Assembly (NCBI GenBank): GCA_029891345.1
Contig: CM057009.1
Span: 211,538,709-211,602,708 of the forward strand
DNA: 64,000 nt
Direction of reading: 5' to 3'
DNA from: Dryococelus australis
Lineage: Eukaryota > Arthropoda > Insecta > Phasmatodea > Phasmatidae
In this document: piece after piece, positions 56,341-64,000 of the stretch
Layout of the letters: each line of letters starts with the position of its first letter
Numbering within the stretch: position 1 is the first letter of the stretch
Program-made: the position numbers and the translations under genes
The notes under the pieces: model-generated
What the model was told of the DNA's origin: nothing
What the model saw: the letters and a program-made list of their open reading frames with translations, nothing else
Databases searched by the model: none

Positions 56341-58565
56341 TCTCTTTTGCCTACTACTAGCATTGTGTTATATTACCAGGGAACAAATTCATCAATAACT
56401 TAACTACCCGTACGCCACGGCGTTAACCCCCACTTCAGAAGGCGCGCGTTTTATGGTCTCGAGTCTCCTCTGGGAAATGTACAAATAAAAATACCCTGAT
56501 GCATTACATCTCGGAATGTTACAATTACTCTAAGTAGGTTGCAGCTACAGAGTTTTATGAATGCCAAAGATGTGATTTTTCAAAGGTTTACGCCATGATG
56601 GTCGTTAGTGATAACATATTCTTCTGAAAATTTATTACAAATTGTTCAGGGTCATCCAGACAAACATTCGGACAATTCCATAAGCTTACCTTTCCGAAGG
56701 AAAGTATAGTAGCTAGACGTGAATAATTTTTATTTGTAGTCTAACACTGTTAAATCAGAAAAATAAAGAGGTAAAAATTTAACTTATTTGGTAATTAAAA
56801 TTGTGTATAAATTCTGGAAAAATTAATAACATTTTTTAAATTAAGAAATATATACAAACGTAAAATAGTTTCATTTATAAACTATTGCCTTTCTGGGGAT
56901 TGAAAATTCAGCTTTTATTAATAACAAACGCTACATGACAGCGAATGGTATGAAATGTTTTCGTTTGTGTAAGAAACTGGTCACTTCTAAAATATTAGGT
57001 CTATATTAGAGCTTGTGATGCGACAATGTCATACGCGACTTGTATATATACTCTTTCTGCGAAAAATCATAAATGGTGTTCATTCGTAAATAAAACAAAG
57101 GCCTACGAGATACGAGTCAACTCAGGATTTATTTTAATAATTTTGCAACAGCGAGGCAATTTGAAAACAAGCTGGTATAATTTAAAGCAAACAGCAATTA
57201 TTGTTTTAACAATTGTTAACCAGCACTTACATCGAGATTTATTAAACAGCAATTTAGTACAATAATAAATAAAAGCAAAATGCGAAGTCATTACGTCTTA
57301 ATTCTTAAACCTAAAACAAAATTACGGCAAATTCAACCTGCCTCGTGATGACTGTGATCTGAAGATCAAGTCACAGTTCCACGTCTTCTTAACATTCAAT
57401 ATGATTGCGATACATTTGCTACTATCAACATGTAACAATATCTTTGTAAAATTATTCCTATTTATAAATACCCGCTATTGTTCGTAAAGGAGAAGTTCTC
57501 AAGTCATAAACCACGAACTTAAGAAATATGTGAAATTCAGCGCCATAATAATCGCAATGCTGACTTCAAGTGGAGACATTGTAACTATTCAAATCTTAAG
57601 TAATAGTAAAATCACTGTAAATAATGTTATTTTAGCGGAAAACTTTATGTTAGTGTACCGTATGCAAATGAACAATTATTGAATCAACTAATTTAAGGGA
57701 TTAGTGACTAATGGTAGACAAATATGTACGCAAAACACTTATCCAAATGTAGCAATATTTAAATATTTTTGGAAGAAATGCAAAATTAGGGCCAAAATAT
57801 TTTCACTTACACTGAATCAAATTGAAAACATCAGTACACAGGTATAAGCAATATACATAATTTCTTAAATTATCTAACCGAAAAGAATATATGAAACCAG
57901 ATACGTTAATTTAAAAAAATGAATTTCTATAAACCTAATCAATACATACATGTATGTCAAGGAACCTGGAAACAATTTAATGGGAGAGATATTACGATTT
58001 CAACAGCGCGACATTTCTTACATCAACAAAAATGAAAATTTGATCATGACAAAAATACCAAGAACGTAAGTAAAAGTGGGAATAAAATGTGTCTCAGCAC
58101 AACAAAAAATTGCGTGAACAATTAAAATTAACTAAAAAGGTTGAAAGAAAATAAAGTACAGCACATTCAGATTGATTAAAATGGTGCATAAGCTAACGAA
58201 AATAACAAATACATTATAACGCAGCAAAGAGGGTGAGATAAAATTTTAAGTACCCCCTACTGCGGACTGAAAACTGTAAGTTATTTATTTTTACGACCGT
58301 ACCAATGCATAAATTAATGTTTGTTTAAATGCTACAAATTCTGTAACTTCTACTTAGATTTTACAATTAATAAATCATGTAATTAGACCACTCACAAAGA
58401 AATTCATTATGTATTTGATAAATATAGATGCATTCGCATTATTAAAAAGATTTCTAATGAAATTTCATTGAAGTCTGACGGACTGTCTCTTTATTTGAAG
58501 CTGTATGAGTTGCCAAGCAACAATACAGTATGATTTCCAGCGCGCAGTCGCATGCGAGATAGCCA

Positions 58566-58684
58566 AGTCACTCAGTTCTAACCACTTGGCTTCCATTTCG
58601 AATGTTCAAGTCGCACAGGAGCAGACTAGAATGGTTCGAGCATACCAACACCGTGTCCCGTTTGGCAAAACATCACTCGACCAG
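58566..58684. other. central loop of the giant inverted repeat
   Basis: About 120 bases of higher GC between the innermost matching text AGTCGCATGCGAG (58546-58558) and its partner CTCTCATGCGACT (58688-58700). It contains CACTTGGCTTCC, AAGTCGCACAGG and TGGTTCGAGCATACC, the last resembling a B box weakly. The open frame of 101 codons at 58505-58810 spans it and has no recognisable domain. Confidence 0.6.
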
Positions 58685-60884
58685 CAACTCTCATGCGACT
58701 GTAAACTCCAGCATAAAGCTGCAGGAAATCTTACTGTAGTGTTGTATGGCAGCTCATACAGCTTGAAATTAAAAAAAACGATATGTCAGACTGCAACGAA
58801 CATCCATTAAACATATTTTCATTAATACGAGTGCAGCTTTATTTAGCAAGCGCATGATCAATTTCTATGTGTTTCATCTAATTTCATTTATTAATTGTAA
58901 AATGCAAGAAGGAGAAGTTTCATAATTTCGAGAGCTTAAACATACATTCATTTATGAATTGCTACTATCCTAAAAATAAATAGCATACAGTATTAAGACC
59001 GAAGAATTAAAAATGTTATAAAGCATCATTTTAATTAATCCGAATGCGCTGTACTTTATTTGTTTCGAATTTATGAATTTATTTCATTTGTTTGTGCAAT
59101 TTTTCTGTGCTGAGACACTATTGCCACATTAACTTAAGTTCTTTGTATTTTTGTCATGCTAAAATAATCATTTATGTTGATGCTATTTTGGTCGCGGTAT
59201 TACAATATTAATATCTTTCTAATTTCATATTTTTTAGGGTTCTTACAGATATACTGATAAGGCATTTAATAATTTATATTATAAAATATATTTGTCTGGT
59301 TTCACGTGTTAATTTCAGGTAGAAAACTTAACAAATCATGGTTATTGTTCACCCCTGTGTACTAATGTTTTCAATTTGATTCAGTGCTAGTGAAAAAAAT
59401 TTAGACTTAGCTTTTCATTTTGTCCAGGAAATATTTGAATATTACCACAATTGGATAAGCATTTTGTGTACATGTGTTTCCACCATTAGTCACTAATTCT
59501 TCAAAATTGTTGACGAAATAATATTTGATTTGTATACGGTACGCATACATAATCTTTTCCGCTAAAATACGGATATTTACAGTAATTTAACATACTTTTA
59601 CTAGTGCCACGAGTATTTCGCGAATTCATTCGGAGGCAAGGTAAACTCCAAACACTTGTTCTTTTCTCCTATTGTTGTGATTGGACGACAGTTCTTTAGA
59701 CACGCCCCATTTAACTGCGAGCAAGTAATGAGGAAGCAGCTGTGTGAGTGAGTGTTCAACAGTCCTGTACAGAGGCCTCACTTGATCACAGCAACCAATA
59801 AACAAACGGCAATGTCTCGAGTGTATAGAGGGCTGCCCAGCCTAGCTTACTGTCACCTCAATCCGGGAAATACTCATGACTCTAAACTATTACTGTAAAC
59901 TTTGTATAGTTACAATGGCTCCATTTGAAGTCACTATAAGCATAGTGATTATTATTGTGTTGAATTTCACTGATTTTTAAGTTCGCTGTGTTTGTCTTAC
60001 TTGAACTTCTTCTTAGCGAGAAATGGAGGGTATTTATAAACAGTAATAATTTTATAAAATTCTTGTCACATGTCGATAGTAGCAAATGTATCACAAACTT
60101 GTTGAAGATTAATAACACGTCGACTCTTCAGATCACAGTCATCCCATGTCAGACAGAATTCTCCGTAATTTTGAACTAAGTCTACGAATTAGGTAGTAAT
60201 GTCCTCGCAGATTTTACAAAAATACTATTTAATACATTTCGTTTGTAGGTGGTGGTTAGTAATTGTTAAAACAATGATTTGCTGTTTATTTCAAATTAGA
60301 CTAGCATGTTTTCGAAAAACCCTATCGATGCAAAATCATTTATTTGTCGAAATTGATTCGGGTCTCGTATGTTTTATTTCTGATTGAACAACATGTATGA
60401 TTATCCACAGAAAAAAGTATTGTCTACAAATCGCGCGTGGAAGTATTTGTCGCATTGCCGGCTCTAATACTGAAATATTTGAGAAGCGATCAGCTTCTCG
60501 CCCAAACGAAACTGTTTCACATCATTCGCTGTTCATCTAAAATTCACTATTTATAAAAGGCAAATTTCCAATACTTATAAGACTGTACAAGAGAGTGAGA
60601 TTCGCAATCAATATATTGAAATTCGCTAAGAATAACACTGCGTTTAATAAATTGCCGTAAGAAGAAATATAAAATTCATTGCGCAACACTTATATCGAAA
60701 ACCTTCCAGCAGTGACTCTAAGGCGAGTTTTGTTAGTAATTTTATCTCTCGTTTATGATTAAATGTTGAGCGTAAATATCACCAAGAAATTTTTTTTTCT
60801 TATTACATTGACGATATAACTGAAATTATAAAGACATATAAATAAAAAATAACTCCCCAGAGGAGCCTCGAGCCACAAGCCTTG

Positions 60885-60912
60885 ATCATGGAGGGGGGTG
60901 GGGGGGAGCGGA
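60885..60912 (+). repeat. G-rich tract in the right arm
   Basis: Contains runs of six and seven G (GAGGGGGGTGGGGGGGAGCGG), giving some quadruplex potential. The left arm has no equivalent run at the matching place, so it arose after the arms separated. Confidence 0.7.
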
Positions 60913-61949
60913 TGTGGTGGGCGCTGGGGCGTACGGGCTCGTCACAGCAGCGCTAACCCCAACTCCACTACGAACACGTCGCATATGTAATGTATATCAA
61001 TTTTTATACCGTTTTATTCCAGTAACATCATGGAGTATTTATAATTCATATTAACACATTTTATTACCGAAACATGACTTTGGCATTAAAGTTCTGTTAC
61101 ACGATGTACATTTTGCTGAATTTATAACTGAATAGTCGTTTCGTACGTTAAAACAGCAAGTTGGAGCGTGTACAAGCTGGACTCTCGCCATGAAGGAACT
61201 CGCAAGCGGCCACCACTAGCCCGAATCGAATTATCTAAATGTTTGCGAGATGTTTTCGCTCCAGCATAGCAAATCTGGTATATGTGAAGCTGTATGTGGG
61301 TTCGCCACTCTACTCGGCTCGAATGGTCTGAGAAAGCCAAACGATTTCGAGTTTAAGGCCCCCGGTTTTTATCCCCCGCGCCTAAGCCCGCATGACATGA
61401 ACATATATACCCCGCCAAATGTCGTTTAAGGCAAGGTGCCAACATAAAGTGCGGAAATTACCTACGCCTGATTATAATTACACCAATTGTTGTTATTATG
61501 CTGCCGTACTGCACGGACTCTTAGCAACATTATTTCAGGTATATAAACACATATTTAAAGCATTTGGAGATCGCGTCAATTACAAAATATACGAATTAAC
61601 CATCATTGTTGTGCTCAAATATAGTTACAACGACACACTATGGCCATATTGCGTATTTCTGCGAGATAGCTCGGTGGTGTTATCATACCATGCCAAATTC
61701 TGTTCCTGAATACATTTAGTAGGAATGAAATTTAGAGTACCAACATAATACACTTATAAATTAACTTCGTTTCCTCTGTGATAGTTATTATTTTTCTGAA
61801 CGAGCGCCAGATCGATAACAATCATTATTCAATAAAATACCATTTATACACGAACAAAAGTGTTTACTTAATTCCTTATGCCATTTCAACATCTGTTTTG
61901 AAGGATAGGAATACATATGAGGTTATATCTTAATTTATTCTTATCTGTT

Positions 61950-62900
61950 TATTTGTGTGTGAGAGTTTGTGTGTAAACCCCTGAAAACATCGGAAACTGC
62001 ACTGATTTTCACCAATCTCGGCATAGATTTGATGTTTTATAGAATACCCTACTTTCAACATTTATGAACATACTGATTGCTTATATTGAAAACGGAAGCT
62101 TATTAGGCAACTTTCCAAACTAAATATGGTTTATGAGATAATGTTCCTGTGTGTGTGCCTTGGTGTATAGGTGTGTGTACTCGTGAACCGAATATTGCCA
62201 AACTCGGTACACATGTAGTACTTTGTAAGGGCTTCCAACTTCCATCATTTTTGGTAACGTGGGGTAATTATTTTCAAAGTCAAGGTATTTAAAATATATA
62301 AGTACAATTGTAATTATTTCAACGAAACTCTGTTTGCTAATAACATCTATTACGTGTATCATACGTTCATATACATATAGTATTTGAAGTCATTTTGTAC
62401 ACTCGCACCACATGAAAAAATTGAGCTTTTTTTTGCCATATCTCGGATACAAATCCCACTTTTTACCCCAAAATTTGCACACAAGTAAATCTATGTTAGG
62501 CCATGTAAACTCACGTGATTTAAGAGGTTCGGACACTTATTTTCAAAACGATAGACCTTTACATATTTCATGTTACTCTACCCAGTCTACCAAAACAACA
62601 GAAGTTGGTACTCCGAAACCTACCCCTGTAGTGGAGTTAGTTGCACGCCAGCTGATGGTACGAGTGAGTTGAGGTTTGACCGGCTCTTAACAACAAGGTC
62701 TTGAGAGCCGAGCTGATGGCGCGAGTGTTTCTTGACTCGAGTCCTACGTAAGGCGTTCTTGCCTACTTTTATCATTACTGTTATCTTACATATATTTATG
62801 TTACCAGTTATAGTAAAATTGTTGTCAACGAGTTATTAAAGACTACCTATCATATAGGATTTGAAGAAAGTAATTAAAATTTCTTTCATCAATGTAGAGA
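61950..62900 (+). repeat. 285-bp tandem-repeat retroposon family, copy 4
   Basis: Begins with GTGTGTG-rich heads (61955 and 62150), as does the 46-kb copy. CGGTACACATGTAGTACTTT (62205) matches the text at 46213, and the landmark TTATTTTCAAA occurs at 62265 and 62540. The tRNA-like module has a B-box-like TGACTCGAGTCCTACG at 62732, and the tail includes TTGTTGTCAACGAG. A duplicated phrase containing GCTGATGGNNCGAGTG (62650 and 62713) shows that the module itself was duplicated. Confidence 0.7.
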
Positions 62901-64000
62901 GAAGAAGTGATTATTAAACTTTTTAATTTGACTGAAGGTTTACTTAACTAGTAGAGAAATGACTTAATTTTTTATAGATATCAAATTTATTTTTAACTAC
63001 ACATTTTTTATTTTGTAATATGCAAAATATAAATGTAAATTTATGATAATGATAAAATTCTGTAATTTAAAGCATATGAAAATGTTTCAATTTTTTATTT
63101 AAAAAATAATTTTAATATGTTATTTAAATTTCAAAACTTAATTTTTTAAATTTAATTTTTATGTTAAGTGTAATGAAAAATAATAATTATCAGATTAATA
63201 ATACATGGCTTATAAATTAATTTATTGTCATGTTTCGACAACATTTCTTTGCTAATTAAAAAATAAAAGTAAACAGCATTTCTTTTTAATATGGAAAAAT
63301 TTGTATTTTAATTTTATTTGTGTACAGCATTTTCTTTAAATAATATAATTTTTGTTTGAAAATTTTTTTAATTCGTTTGAAAATGCACTTAAAATCTTAG
63401 TATTATACTATGCTGCCCTTATGAACACTGGCGCTTATATAACATGTATGTATATCTAAAATTACTCAAAATACTTACTTTATTATTTTATAGCATTAAG
63501 GGAAGTATTTTTTTAATGTAATGATTTATTTCTCCTACTATTTCTACTGACAGCAATTAAAAATGTAATTTATAACTTGATTATCCTTTATAACTGCAAA
63601 AGTTAAAATAAAAATAGCTTATTTTGTAAAAACTGTTTGGTAGCCATCAAAGTTGGTAATTAAGCACAACGGTGGATACTATGCAAACGATCAAGTTTTC
63701 ATACCATACCGCATACACATAAGCAATAACGTCCTCAGAACGGCTCAACGAATGTGACCCACCGAATAATATCGGGGATTATTAATGCGTCATAAGGATG
63801 CCAAGAATATACACGAGAAAGCCGTACAAAACTAATAAAATTAAAAAAACCACAACAGAACGGATACTATAGGCAGAGTGAACATTGTACCAAATTGCCG
63901 GTAATTTAACCATTCGGACTTTACAGCCTGATAGTGATAGGAGCAGTGGACACATGAAGGTACCAATCCATTGCTGACAGGTTCTGGAGAAAGCCGACAG

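Larger units (their letters stand above)
56395..60965. repeat. giant diverged inverted repeat (arms over 2 kb, short loop)
   Basis: The left arm (about 56395-58565) matches the reverse complement of the right arm (about 58685-60965), with many substitutions and indels. Anchors, left against complement of right: CTCGAGTCTCCTCTGGGAAA with CTCGAGGCTCCTCTGGGGAG; GACAGCGAATGGTATGAAAT with AACAGCGAATGATGTGAAAC; GATGACTGTGATCTGAAG with GATGACTGTGATCTGAAG; GTCTCAGCACAACAAAAAAT with GTCTCAGCACAGAAAAATTG; CAATTAATAAATCATGTAAT with CAATTAATAAATGAAATTAG; TTCATTGAAGTCTGACGGAC with TTCGTTGCAGTCTGACATAT; TGAAGCTGTATGAGTTGCCA with TCAAGCTGTATGAGCTGCCA. The anchors run in one consistent order over the whole length. 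No recognisable protein is encoded. It may be a foldback element or two copies of one unknown element inserted head to head. Confidence 0.85.
42023..64000. other. intron 11 (at least 22 kb)
   Basis: I found no further Ig, PEVK-like or fibronectin-type coding sequence up to the end of the window. 42023-43370 is AT-rich with nothing recognised; 48870-49850 likewise. 53680-54600 is AT-rich with A/T runs; 61000-61950 has a GC-richer patch (61140-61400) of unknown nature. 62900-64000 shows nothing recognised, and its last 400 bases are somewhat GC-richer. The other parts are described as separate entries. Confidence 0.65.

Noticed and set aside
42023..64000. Further projectin exons in the last 22 kb
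   Set aside because: I looked for Lys/Glu/Pro-rich or Ig-like text next to GTAAGT-type donors and found none that continues the frame. Very small exons could have been missed.

Overview
The window is nuclear DNA from an insect with a large, AT-rich, transposon-filled genome. It holds one recognisable host gene: the 5' part of the giant muscle protein projectin/twitchin (bent, bt in flies) on the + strand. Eleven exons (1959-42022) are separated by introns of 0.2 to 9.3 kb. All eleven join in one reading frame with GT/AG borders and encode about 630 residues: six N-terminal immunoglobulin (I-set) domains, then the start of a lysine/glutamate-rich (PEVK-like) linker. Exons upstream of 1959 and downstream of 42022 lie outside the window or were not found. 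The species is not determinable from this sequence. The intron sizes, standard insect mtDNA gene order and fast-evolving COX1 fit a hemimetabolous, perhaps polyneopteran insect; a stick insect such as Timema is only a guess.

Almost everything else is mobile or repeated DNA inside introns. 0-22 kb: a foldback-like element carrying a tRNA-like segment (85-758), a TA-flanked MITE with a perfect 144-bp palindrome (4.0-4.4 kb), a Tc1-type transposon with both inverted repeats preserved (7.0-8.5 kb), a transposase N-terminal relic (10.6 kb) and a decayed Ty3/gypsy LTR retrotransposon on the minus strand (17.3-21.2 kb). 22-42 kb: a second MITE family (23.1-23.7 kb), three more copies of the first MITE family (28.8, 29.5, 38.5 kb), and fragments of the IS630/Tc1-type transposases that carry a DUF4817-like N-terminus (35.9, 37.4, 40.4 kb).

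42-64 kb appears to be one intron more than 21 kb long. It holds transposase relics (43.5-44.3 kb), an unassigned coding-like stretch (44.9-45.3 kb) and a GC-rich SINE-like block (45.4-45.8 kb). It also holds a family of roughly 285-bp tandem repeats ending in a tRNA-like 3' module (37.7, 46-48.9, 54.6-56.0 minus, 62.0-62.9 kb). A 3.8-kb mitochondrial insertion (NUMT, 49.86-53.68 kb) has cox1 split in two halves around an oppositely oriented nad5-to-atp6 block. Last is a diverged inverted repeat of about 4.5 kb (56.4-61.0 kb).

I found no new gene system with a demonstrable function. The most unusual structures are the 4.5-kb inverted repeat, the split-cox1 NUMT, the 285-bp tandem-repeat retroposon and the 23-bp microexon.
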